Shown piece by piece: positions 8,611 through 16,777 of a stretch of DNA of 64,000 nt. A program made the translations under genes and the position numbers. The stretch is taken from the NCBI GenBank assembly GCA_964615095.1, contig CAZTPX010000016.1:39316-103315 (forward strand), read 5' to 3'. The stretch's first letter is position 1; each line of letters opens with the position of its first letter. Under the pieces are notes generated by a model. It saw only the letters and a program-made list of their open reading frames with translations, made no database searches and was not told the origin of the DNA. Source of the DNA: JANXQG01 sp964615095. GTDB lineage: Bacteria; Planctomycetota; Planctomycetia; Pirellulales; Thermoguttaceae.

Positions 8611-8780
8611 AAACCACGAAACACACGAATGACACGAAAGAAATGCAATGACAGAAAAATGAGTGACAGAAATAGGCTTCCGGACTGGGATGGTCTGTTC
8701 TGCTTTCAGACTATATTTCTGTCACCCATATTTCTGTCCTTCCTTTCTCCTTTCGTGTCGTTCGTGTATTTCGTGGTTCT
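8611..8780. repeat. Long nested inverted repeat between ileS and purN
   Basis: An outer arm at about 8611-8639 (accacgaaacacacgaatga and onward) pairs with about 8751-8780 with two mismatches over 28 bases. An inner pair (around 8648-8672 and 8713-8738, both built from tgacagaaa-type units) nests inside. The region is AT-richer than its surroundings. It could fold into one long hairpin in the ileS-purN intergenic transcript. Confidence 0.8.
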
Positions 8781-8789
8781 CCATCGTTT

Positions 8790-11700
8790 TCACTGGTTGA
8801 CAACGCGAAGATAGAGTTGTGTCCGGTAATCGCCGATCTCGACCTCCACTGGCTCTACGCCGCTTATCGGCTCGAAGGAGATCGACACGGCCAGCGTCTC
8901 GGTCATGATGTACTCGCAGAACTGCTCGATCGCCGCCCGCAGCTCCGCACTATCGGAGACGATGGCGATCTCGACGCGGTCGGTGAACTGGCAATTCATC
9001 GCCTTGCGGAGATCGTTGACCGTGCGGGCGAGCCCGCGCGCGATTCCTTCGCGAATCAGGTCCTCGTTCAGTTCGGTGGAAAGCACCACGACGCAGGCGT
9101 TGCCCTGGGCCGCCGCCCAGCCTTCCTTGGCCTGTAGGCGGATCTGAATGTCGTCGGCATCGAGCACCACCGGACTGTCGGGCAAGGCGAGGGTAACCTT
9201 GCCCTGGCTCTTCAACTCGGCCAGCAGGGCGCCGCCGTCGGCCTGGGCCAGAAGCTTCTTCACAGGCGGCAGTCGCTTGCCCAAACGCGGGCCAAGCCGC
9301 TTCAAGTCGGGCAACACCGTATAGATGATGTAATGATCGGCCCGCTCGGGAAACTCGACCTTCTTCACATTCAGTTCGCCGCAGATCAACTCGGCGTGCT
9401 CTTCCAGCCAGGCCAAGTGCGTGCGGTCGGCCAAGATGACCTCGACCCTGGCCAACGGCTGGCGGACTTTGAGCTTGGCGCCCATGCGGGCGGAAAGGCC
9501 CTGCGAAACGATCTCACGGACCAGTTTCATCTGGGCCGAGAGGGCCTCGTCGATCAGCGTGGCATCGCCGGTTGCGTAGTCGCAAAGATGGACGCTCTCA
9601 ACAGGCGTAGTGGCGTGGGCTGCATCGGCAGGCGAGACGCCCGCACCACGGAAGGCGGCGACGGCCAGGTTCTGCCAAAGCTCCTCGGCCAGGAAGGGAA
9701 CCATGGGGGCGATCAGTTTGGCGGTGGTCAAAAGGCATTCGTAGAGCGTCCAGTAGGCGTCGCGCTTGTCGGTGTCGTGTACGCTGCTCCAGAAGCGATC
9801 GCGGCTGCGGCGGACATACCAGTTGCTCAGGGCATCGACAAACTCGATCAACCGGCTGCAGGCGTTGAAGTTGTCGTAGTCGTCCATCCGATCGACTACG
9901 GCAGCCGCCGTGCGGTTCAGTTCGCTGAGGATCCAGCGGTCCAATTCGCCACGCTCGCGCGGTGGACGGTAACTGCGGCCGGTAGCGAGTTCGTCGGGCG
10001 TCAGTTGGCCGGCATCGCCGGCAATCTCCGCAGCCGGATCAAAACCATCGATGTTGGCGTAGATCACGAAGAAGCTGTAGACGTTCCAGAGCCGCAAGAG
10101 GAACTCGGGGATCGTCTCCTTGATGGCCTGCTCGCTGTAGCGGATCGAGGTCCACGGTGGCTGATTGGCAAAAAAGTACCAGCGCAGGGCGTCGGCCCCG
10201 TAACGGTCGAAGATCTCCCGCGGCTCGCGATAGTTCCGCTTGCTCTTCGACATCTTCTGGCCGTCTTCCCCAAGCATCAACCCCAGCACGATGCAATTGC
10301 GGAAGGGATGCGGATAGGGGAACGTGGGCGTCGTGTCCCCCTCTCCCGCCGAGAGAGGATCGGCGTAAGACGCGATTGGGCCCAGATCGGTATTACTCTG
10401 CAACCCGCCCTCACCCCCTGCCCCTCTCCCATCCTGCCGAGTACGGCAGGCAGGAGAGGGAAGCTCCCCACTCGGCTGCTTTCCAAACAACAACGTACTG
10501 ATGGCCAACTGGCTGTAGAACCAGCCGCGGGTCTGGTCAATCGCTTCGCTGATGAAATCGGCGGGAAACTGTCCGCGGAATTGCTGCTTCGACGCTTCGC
10601 TGTGCGGATATCCCCACTGGGCGAATGGCATCGCGCCGCTGTCGAACCAGCAGTCGATCACGTCGGGCACACGGCGCATGCGTTTGCCCGGCACCCGCGG
10701 CGAATCGTAGGTCACGGCGTCGATATACGGCTTGTGGATCCGCAAGTGGTCGGCCAGCGCCGGGTTGGCCACTTTGGCCTTTTCCCAGACGTCAAAGCCC
10801 GCCGCCCCGGGCTTTTGCCGCAGTTCTTCATAGGAGCCGATGCCCTCCATGTAGCCGGTGGCTTCGCAAACCCAGATCGGCAGCGGCGTGCCCCAGTAGC
10901 GTTCCCGCGAGAGCGCCCAATCGACGTTCGATTCCAGGAAGTTGCCGAAACGCCCGTCGCGGATGTGCTCCGGCAGCCAATGGATGAGGCGATTGTTGGC
11001 CAGCATCTCGTCGCGGAACTTCGTCGTGCGGATGAACCAGCTCTTCCGCGGATACTGGATGAGCGGGTCCTCTTCGGCCCGCCAGCAGAACGGGTATTCG
11101 TGCAGGTATTGTTCCTGGTGAAAGAGCAGGCCGCGACGTTTCAAGTCGCGGATGATGTCGCGATCGGCCTCCTTGACCCAGCGGCCCTGGTAATCGGGGG
11201 CCTCGGCGGTGAAGGTGCCATCGGGAGCAACTGCGTTGATAAGCTGCGGCCCTTGGCCATCGACGAACCGATCCTGCTCGGCCAGCAGAACGTCAAAGTC
11301 CACTTCGCCGAAGGCCGGGGCCTGATGGACGATGCCGGTGCCCGTATCTATGGTGACAAAGTCGGCCGCCACGACCCGCCAGGCGATATGCTGCCGCCCG
11401 CCGGACTTGAGTTGGCCTTGGACCTCGCCAAACTGCGAGGAATAGTAGTAGAATGGGGCGCTGTACCGCTTGCCCACAAGGTCTTTGCCGTGGCAGGTGG
11501 CTTCGACTTCGAACTTGAGTTTCGTTTTCGCGGCAATTTGCTCGACAAGCGCCGACGCAATCCAAAAATAACCGTGAACTTCTTCGTCGTCGCTGGCAAC
11601 GACTAGACTGTATTCGAGCGCCGGATGGACCGCGGCGAACTGATTACTCGGCAGCGTCCAGGGGGTCGTCGTCCATACGAGCAAACTTGGACCGTGCGGC

Positions 11701-12353
11701 TTGCCGTCGTCACCCAGCAGCGGGAACTTCACGTAGACACTGGGGTCGGCCACTTCGCGGTAGCCTTGTCCGACCTCGCCGCTGGACAGGGCCGTGCCAC
11801 CCTGTGCCCACCACCAAACGATCTTGTGTCCCTGGTAGAGCAAGCCGCGCTCGAAGAATGTCGTCAGCGCCCACCAGACGCTCTCCACGTAGCTCTGGTG
11901 GAACGTGACATAGGCATCGTCGAGATGGATCCAGAAGCCCAGTCGCTCGGTCAGCTCTTCCCATTGTTGCATGTAGCGGAAAACGCTCTCGATACACTTG
12001 TGGATGAACGGTTCGACGCCGTAGGCCTCGATCTCCTCCTTGGCGTGGATGCCCAGTTCCTTGCAGACCTCGACTTCCACCGGCAGCCCATGCGTATCCC
12101 AACCGGCCTTGCGCTGACAGCAAAAGCCGCGCATGGTCTTGTAGCGGGGGAAGAGATCCTTGATCGACCGGGTGAGGCAGTGGCCGGGGTGCGGCAGGCC
12201 GTTGGCCGTAGGCGGACCTTCATAGAATACGAACGGCGGCGCGCCGACGCGGGCGGCCAGCGTTTTTTCGTAAATCTGCCGTTCCTTCCAGAAGCGGATG
12301 ATCTTTTCTTCCTGCTGGGGCAGGGATACTGAGCTAGCAACGGGGTCGAACAT
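8790..12353 (-). CDS. ileS: Isoleucyl-tRNA synthetase (long, type 2-like)
   Basis: 1187 residues from ATG 12353 (MFDPVASSVSLPQQEEKI). It charges tRNA-Ile in the cytoplasm. Class I motifs are GLPHPGH near residue 50 (HIGH equivalent), GWDTHGLPVE, the editing (CP1) region, DQTRGWFYSQL, and DGQKMSKSKRN near residue 695. Length and motif style fit the eukaryote-like IleRS2 group, known to be less sensitive to mupirocin. Residues about 626-673, immediately before the KMSKS region, are not expected in the family. They are low-complexity residues (SGELPSPACRTRQDGRGAG and similar) encoded by an inserted palindromic repeat. The insertion keeps the frame, and the rest of the protein is intact. Confidence 0.95.
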   Translation of the reverse strand: MFDPVASSVSLPQQEEKIIRFWKERQIYEKTLAARVGAPPFVFYEGPPTANGLPHPGHCLTRSIKDLFPRYKTMRGFCCQRKAGWDTHGLPVEVEVCKELGIHAKEEIEAYGVEPFIHKCIESVFRYMQQWEELTERLGFWIHLDDAYVTFHQSYVESVWWALTTFFERGLLYQGHKIVWWWAQGGTALSSGEVGQGYREVADPSVYVKFPLLGDDGKPHGPSLLVWTTTPWTLPSNQFAAVHPALEYSLVVASDDEEVHGYFWIASALVEQIAAKTKLKFEVEATCHGKDLVGKRYSAPFYYYSSQFGEVQGQLKSGGRQHIAWRVVAADFVTIDTGTGIVHQAPAFGEVDFDVLLAEQDRFVDGQGPQLINAVAPDGTFTAEAPDYQGRWVKEADRDIIRDLKRRGLLFHQEQYLHEYPFCWRAEEDPLIQYPRKSWFIRTTKFRDEMLANNRLIHWLPEHIRDGRFGNFLESNVDWALSRERYWGTPLPIWVCEATGYMEGIGSYEELRQKPGAAGFDVWEKAKVANPALADHLRIHKPYIDAVTYDSPRVPGKRMRRVPDVIDCWFDSGAMPFAQWGYPHSEASKQQFRGQFPADFISEAIDQTRGWFYSQLAISTLLFGKQPSGELPSPACRTRQDGRGAGGEGGLQSNTDLGPIASYADPLSAGEGDTTPTFPYPHPFRNCIVLGLMLGEDGQKMSKSKRNYREPREIFDRYGADALRWYFFANQPPWTSIRYSEQAIKETIPEFLLRLWNVYSFFVIYANIDGFDPAAEIAGDAGQLTPDELATGRSYRPPRERGELDRWILSELNRTAAAVVDRMDDYDNFNACSRLIEFVDALSNWYVRRSRDRFWSSVHDTDKRDAYWTLYECLLTTAKLIAPMVPFLAEELWQNLAVAAFRGAGVSPADAAHATTPVESVHLCDYATGDATLIDEALSAQMKLVREIVSQGLSARMGAKLKVRQPLARVEVILADRTHLAWLEEHAELICGELNVKKVEFPERADHYIIYTVLPDLKRLGPRLGKRLPPVKKLLAQADGGALLAELKSQGKVTLALPDSPVVLDADDIQIRLQAKEGWAAAQGNACVVVLSTELNEDLIREGIARGLARTVNDLRKAMNCQFTDRVEIAIVSDSAELRAAIEQFCEYIMTETLAVSISFEPISGVEPVEVEIGDYRTQLYLRVVNQ
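10335..10475. repeat. In-frame palindromic repeat insertion inside ileS
   Basis: C/T-rich repeat units (ccctcaccccctgcccctct) with an internal hairpin: 10422-10439 pairs with 10444-10460 around a 4-nt loop. The block adds about 47 codons to ileS between FGKQ and the helix leading to KMSKS. A related unit, ccctcaccctgcccctctcc, lies in the methyltransferase gene at 14347-14398. Confidence 0.75.
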
Positions 12354-12476
12354 GGTAAAATTGCGAAAATGAAGGCCCCAATCCCCCATTGGAACCAGGA
12401 GGCACGAGGGTAAACCTACAATAGAGCAAGCCGGGGCGGGACTTGCAAGGCCGTGTGCCGCCAGAGGGGTGCAATT

Positions 12477-15400
12477 TCACTGTATGCCTTCCACGATGGC
12501 GATTTCCGCCTCCGTTAGGCCATAAAGTTCGTAGACGAGTCGGTCAATCTGGCCCTCGGTGGCGTCGATCTGGCGTTGGAGCAGCGTTTTGTCATGGGCG
12601 GTGCGGGCTTTCGGCAGTTGTTGGTGAAGCGTCTGGATCGTCTCGACCAATCTCGCCACGCGATCGTGGCACGTCCGTGAGCGTTTATCTTCAGGGGCGG
12701 GCAGGCGGATAGGAAGCGTTCCAACATATTGTTTTGTGCAGGTGATCCAGCCCCCGCGAAAGATATTGCTGATCCTCTCTAAATTCCAAAAGAGGAGGCG
12801 CGAGTTCAGCACGCCAAGGACATAAAGTGCATCGATCCCACCTTCTGTCGAGATTGAGATTGTGAATCCACCGCTTGCCATTGGGCAATACCGCGTCATA
12901 TCCGGAGGCAGCGTGCAGTAGGAGCCGACATTGGCCAAGAGCGGCACCATGAGGCTGGCGGAGTCATGGCTGTCAAGATTCCGCGGGGCGCTAAAACCGA
13001 ACCAACTCTTGTATTGCTTCCGCCGCAAAAGCTCCCGTTTTCGAGTTTTCAAATACGAATACGCTTTCGGAAACCGATCGGCGATCTCGGTCTCGGTCAT
13101 CTGCCGGTATTTTCCGCCTTCCAACCGGTAGGGAAAAATCACTCCTTCGCCGCTGCTAGGGCTAAAGCGATAACGGCCAAAATCGGTTGCAAATATCGGA
13201 ACCCTCAGAATGGATTGCTCGATCTCAACCGGGTCTCCGCTGCGGGTTGTATATCCATTACGAACCGACCGCAGAACGAACACCTCGTCGTCTCCGGTCG
13301 ATGAACCGCGGGAGATGCGCGAGGGCAAACCGAGCAAAGCGGTTCCGGCGTTTCGAATTTTCTCGAGTAGATCGTGACTGCGCTTGGGCACGAATGTCCA
13401 AGGGCCGTCCGTCAGCGTGCTGGAATCAACGGAAAAGCCGCTGGGCGCCCCCTCTTGAATGACCTCGGGGGGCGAACATGCGGCGTACTCCAAGGAGTCG
13501 CGCGGAGTACGCGACAAGAAGAGCAGGCAAGTATAGGTGGTTGCCTGTGCGAAAACCTGTTCGTGTCGGAAATCGGCGATCGCGGCTAACGCGCGCGTAC
13601 GGGACAGCAGGCCGCGCAACGGCCTACCGTAATCGGTTGCGAAGAACTTGCTCGGTAGAATGAAGCCCAGCAGGCCGCGCGGATTCAAGACGGATAACCC
13701 GCGTTCGACGAACACGACGTAAATATCATAATTGCCCACACCTGCAGAAACGAAATGCGAATTGAAGTACGCAACCTCTTCCGGACCGCGCTCGTTCATC
13801 GTCTGGATGGAAACGTAGGGCGGATTTCCGATCACGGCATCAAACCCACCCGCCTTGAAAACCGCGGGAAACTCCGTCTTCCAGCCGAAGACATTGATGC
13901 GGTTTCGCTCTTCTTCGTCCAGCATGTTCAACTGATGGCCGTTGTAGTAGTCCGGGCCGATCAGCGAGTTGCCGCACTTGACGTTGCCCGCCAGATCGGG
14001 CAGTGCCCGCTCGTGGAAGAGCCGTAACTGATTCGAGATCGTCTCGTCGGACTCGCCTTCCAAGACCTTCAACAACAGGGAGAGCTTCGTCACTTCGACG
14101 GCCTGGGGATCGATATCCACGCCGAATATGTTGTCCAGCAGGATCCGTTTTCGCTCGGCTGTAGTCAATTTCCACTGCCCGTTGACGCTGCGATAGAGCA
14201 CGGGATTTCGGCCACGGGCGTTTCGCTCAGGATCGTCGGCCACATAGCGATCGCGATGCCAATCCAAGAGGAACTGGTAAGCGCCGATGAGGAACGAGCC
14301 TGATCCGCAGGCCGGATCCAGAATGCGGAGCCTAGCGGCCTCTTTCGGCGAAAACCGGCCCTCACCCTGCCCCTCTCCCGGAAGGAGATGGGAGCCTAGC
14401 AGCCTGCCGACCGTGTTCTCGACGATGTAATCGACGATGTAGGCCGGCGTGTAATAAACGCCGCCCGCTTTGCGGACCTCCGGCTTTTCCTCGACCTTGG
14501 CCTGTCCGCCCGGCGTCAGGCGGATGACTTTTCCCAAAAACTGCTCGTAAACCTGGCCTAGAATCTCGGCCGGCAGCACGGAGAACTCGTAGGGGCTGTC
14601 GGGAAAATACAGATTGCGGATGATGTCCCGCAAGGGCTTGTCGTCGATTGCCAGTCCGAGCGTCATCTCGTCGGGCGGCTCGCCGTGGTCCCGCTCGCCC
14701 TCAAAGCAGAACAGGCCCGAGTTGTAGCGCTGGTCGGCACGGCGGAACCATTCGCCCAGTCGGGCATAGATGCTCTGGCCGTTGGTGAATCCTTGCAGGT
14801 TGCCGTAAGGCTCGATGCCGCGGTCTTCGCAAATCCGCAGGAAGACGACGCGGTCGATGGTCCGCTGCACCGCGAAATTCAGGTCGCGGCTGGAAATGCC
14901 CGGGTTCCGCAGGGCGATGTTCCGCGCCAGCACGTCGCGCCAAGATTCGATCTCGAGCAGAAACGCCTTGTCGACCTCGGCGGTCCCCTTCTTGATCTTC
15001 TTCGAGGCAACAAACTTCTCCAGCGACCCGCGACGAATGGCCTCCGGCGAGACGAGATCGTAGAGCTCGTCCCATCGATCCAGGTACTGCGTGTAGTCGA
15101 ATAAGAGGACACGGGCGATGACCGCCGGGTCGTTCTTCTGCGGCTGGATGCGGCAATCGTAGACGGCTAACTCCGCGAAGTTGGTGAGGATGCTCAGCAG
15201 CAGTTTGGCCGACCATGCGTAGCGGCGGAGTTGATAGGCAGGGCTGGCCGCATCGCGGATATCGATCGACGGCTTCTTGGCCTCGACGAAGAGGCTGCGC
15301 ATGCCGCTGCCTGCACGGAAGCAATAGTCGGGGGCCTTCGTCCGCCCGCCGATGCGGATGGCGTCTTCGTGAATGACTTCCTTGTAGGCCTCGGCGTAGC

Positions 15401-15554
15401 CCTTGCGGTTGAAGACGTCCCAGCCCAGGGCTTCGAAGAAGGGGTCAAGAAACTCGCGGCGAAGCTGCGCCTCGTTGTAGGCACTGGCCCGGTACGACTC
15501 GATCTGGGCCTGAAAACGCTCGACCAGTTCCCGCACGACCGCCGGTGCCGCCAT
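12477..15554 (-). CDS. Type IIG-like restriction-modification enzyme
   Basis: 1025 residues starting at ATG 15554, two bases after the phosphorylase stop. N-terminal PD-(D/E)xK nuclease region (APDYCFRAG, LFVEAKKPS near residues 78-95), helical connector, then an N6-adenine methyltransferase with SAM motif I DPACGSGSFLIGAYQ near 413 and catalytic NPPY near 575. The C-terminal half (from about 700) is a TaqI/Eco57I-like target-recognition region, ending in a coiled coil. Such single-chain enzymes methylate one sequence and cut unmodified DNA. The gene sits between pnp and ileS without its own mobile context. An extra GEGQGEG segment before motif I comes from an inserted repeat. Whether both activities survive cannot be told. 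Confidence 0.85.
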   Translation of the reverse strand: MAAPAVVRELVERFQAQIESYRASAYNEAQLRREFLDPFFEALGWDVFNRKGYAEAYKEVIHEDAIRIGGRTKAPDYCFRAGSGMRSLFVEAKKPSIDIRDAASPAYQLRRYAWSAKLLLSILTNFAELAVYDCRIQPQKNDPAVIARVLLFDYTQYLDRWDELYDLVSPEAIRRGSLEKFVASKKIKKGTAEVDKAFLLEIESWRDVLARNIALRNPGISSRDLNFAVQRTIDRVVFLRICEDRGIEPYGNLQGFTNGQSIYARLGEWFRRADQRYNSGLFCFEGERDHGEPPDEMTLGLAIDDKPLRDIIRNLYFPDSPYEFSVLPAEILGQVYEQFLGKVIRLTPGGQAKVEEKPEVRKAGGVYYTPAYIVDYIVENTVGRLLGSHLLPGEGQGEGRFSPKEAARLRILDPACGSGSFLIGAYQFLLDWHRDRYVADDPERNARGRNPVLYRSVNGQWKLTTAERKRILLDNIFGVDIDPQAVEVTKLSLLLKVLEGESDETISNQLRLFHERALPDLAGNVKCGNSLIGPDYYNGHQLNMLDEEERNRINVFGWKTEFPAVFKAGGFDAVIGNPPYVSIQTMNERGPEEVAYFNSHFVSAGVGNYDIYVVFVERGLSVLNPRGLLGFILPSKFFATDYGRPLRGLLSRTRALAAIADFRHEQVFAQATTYTCLLFLSRTPRDSLEYAACSPPEVIQEGAPSGFSVDSSTLTDGPWTFVPKRSHDLLEKIRNAGTALLGLPSRISRGSSTGDDEVFVLRSVRNGYTTRSGDPVEIEQSILRVPIFATDFGRYRFSPSSGEGVIFPYRLEGGKYRQMTETEIADRFPKAYSYLKTRKRELLRRKQYKSWFGFSAPRNLDSHDSASLMVPLLANVGSYCTLPPDMTRYCPMASGGFTISISTEGGIDALYVLGVLNSRLLFWNLERISNIFRGGWITCTKQYVGTLPIRLPAPEDKRSRTCHDRVARLVETIQTLHQQLPKARTAHDKTLLQRQIDATEGQIDRLVYELYGLTEAEIAIVEGIQ
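14347..14398. repeat. Short in-frame repeat insertion in the methyltransferase gene
   Basis: The bases encode SHLLPGEGQGEGRF between GRLLG and SPKEAARLRILDPACGSG, a place where relatives usually have only a few linker residues. The unit ccctcaccctgcccctctcc matches the repeat inside ileS. The sequence ggagcctagc occurs at 14327-14336 and again at 14391-14400, extended to 13 of 14 matching bases, which resembles a target duplication but could be chance. Confidence 0.6.
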
Positions 15555-15556
15555 CG

Positions 15557-16384
15557 CTATGTAGCCTCTTCTGCCACCACTCCCAGCACGATCTTCCTGA
15601 GCTTTGGTTCCGCTTCGGCGGCCGTGGCCAGGATCTCCTCGATATTGGCTGGCCGCAGGGCGTCCGGCAGGCACATGTCGGTAATGATCGACAGCCCCAG
15701 CACGCGCATGCCCGCATGCACGGCCACGAGGACCTCGGGAACAGTGGACATTCCCACTACGTCGGCCCCGATCATCCGCAGGAAGCGATATTCGGCCCGG
15801 GTCTCAAGGTTCGGCCCCGTCACGGCCACGTAGACGCCTTTGTGGGCCGTGAAATCCTCCTTCCGCGCGATGCTCAGCGCCCGGTCGATCAGCTTGCGGT
15901 CGTAGGGCGCGCACATGTCGGGGAAACGCGGGCCAAGGCGATCGTCGTTCACGCCGATAAGCGGATTGCCGGTCATGAGGTTGATGTGATCCTCGATGAC
16001 CATGATGTCGCCCTGGGCATACTGCGGATTCATGCCGCCGCAGGCGTTGGAGACGATGAGCAACTCGGCGCCCATGGCCTTCATTACGCGGACGGGAAAC
16101 GTAATCTGGGCGAGGCTATAGCCCTCGTAGAAATGAAAACGGCCCTCCATGGCCATGACGGCGGCTCCGTCCAGATGACCGCACACCAATTGGCCCGCGT
16201 GGCCAATGGCGGTGGAACGCGGAAAATGGGGGATCGACGCGTAGTTGATCGTCGCCTCGGCATGGATATGGCCCGCCAGGCTACCCAACCCGGTACCCAG
16301 GATGATGCCGATACGGGGATTGCCTGCCCACTGGCTGCGGATCGCTACCACGGCTTCGTCGATTAGCGCTGCAAGTCCGTGCAT
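15557..16384 (-). CDS. Purine nucleoside phosphorylase
   Basis: 275 residues, usual for trimeric PNP-I. It cleaves purine nucleosides with phosphate to base plus ribose-1-phosphate (purine salvage). Motifs are IILGTGLGSLAGHI for phosphate binding, HAGQLVCG, GRFHFYEGYS, SNACGGMNP, GPNLETRAEYR and GADVVGMSTVPEV. Near the C-terminus TDMCLPDAL replaces the more usual TNMA stretch that carries the purine-contacting Asn, so base preference may differ. It lies two bases downstream of the acidic protein stop and two bases upstream of the restriction enzyme start, so the three probably share a transcript. Confidence 0.92.
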   Translation of the reverse strand: MHGLAALIDEAVVAIRSQWAGNPRIGIILGTGLGSLAGHIHAEATINYASIPHFPRSTAIGHAGQLVCGHLDGAAVMAMEGRFHFYEGYSLAQITFPVRVMKAMGAELLIVSNACGGMNPQYAQGDIMVIEDHINLMTGNPLIGVNDDRLGPRFPDMCAPYDRKLIDRALSIARKEDFTAHKGVYVAVTGPNLETRAEYRFLRMIGADVVGMSTVPEVLVAVHAGMRVLGLSIITDMCLPDALRPANIEEILATAAEAEPKLRKIVLGVVAEEAT

Positions 16385-16386
16385 GA

Positions 16387-16674
16387 TTACTCTTCGTCCT
16401 CCGCTTCGCCGGGGGCGAAGCCGGAGTCGTCGTCCTCTTCCTCCAGGGCCTCGTCCTCGTCGTCGTCAAAATCGTCGTCGAAATCGTCGTCGAAATCCTC
16501 CTCGAAGTCGTCGTCGAAATCGTCATCGAAGTCATCGTCGTCGAACTCATCGATGTCCTCGTCCTCGTCGCCGGCGGCGATTGGCGGAATCGTGGGAAGC
16601 GGCAACTTGGGGCCGGAAAGGACGTCGCTGGGGAAATCGACGCGAAGCGTTGGGAACTGGCAGGTGGTGGACAT
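16387..16674 (-). CDS. Small highly acidic Asp/Glu repeat protein
   Basis: 95 residues. About 36 N-terminal residues are ordinary (MSTTCQFPTLRVDFPSDV), then the chain becomes almost wholly acidic, with six or so copies of a DDDF/EEDF four-residue unit encoded by a 12-base tandem repeat, ending in GFAPGEAEDEE. No signal peptide or known domain is seen. The stop lies two bases before the pnp start, so it leads that operon. Low-complexity acidic proteins may bind basic proteins or cations, but no function can be assigned. Confidence 0.7.
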   Translation of the reverse strand: MSTTCQFPTLRVDFPSDVLSGPKLPLPTIPPIAAGDEDEDIDEFDDDDFDDDFDDDFEEDFDDDFDDDFDDDEDEALEEEDDDSGFAPGEAEDEE

Positions 16675-16777
16675 GAGATTTCTCGCTCAACGGAAATGGC
16701 AACAAGACGAGCCGAAAGCCATTGTTATGAATGCCACGGGGGTCTGTCAACCATGGCGCGAGAAGATTTCAGGAGAC

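Noticed and set aside
9333..11606. A 757-codon open frame on the plus strand
   Set aside because: It is the antisense of ileS, produced by high GC and codon bias; it has no family resemblance.
16440..16560. Regular short repeats that could suggest a CRISPR array
   Set aside because: The 12-base period is a coding tandem repeat for DDDF units with no spacers; no CRISPR array was seen anywhere in the window.
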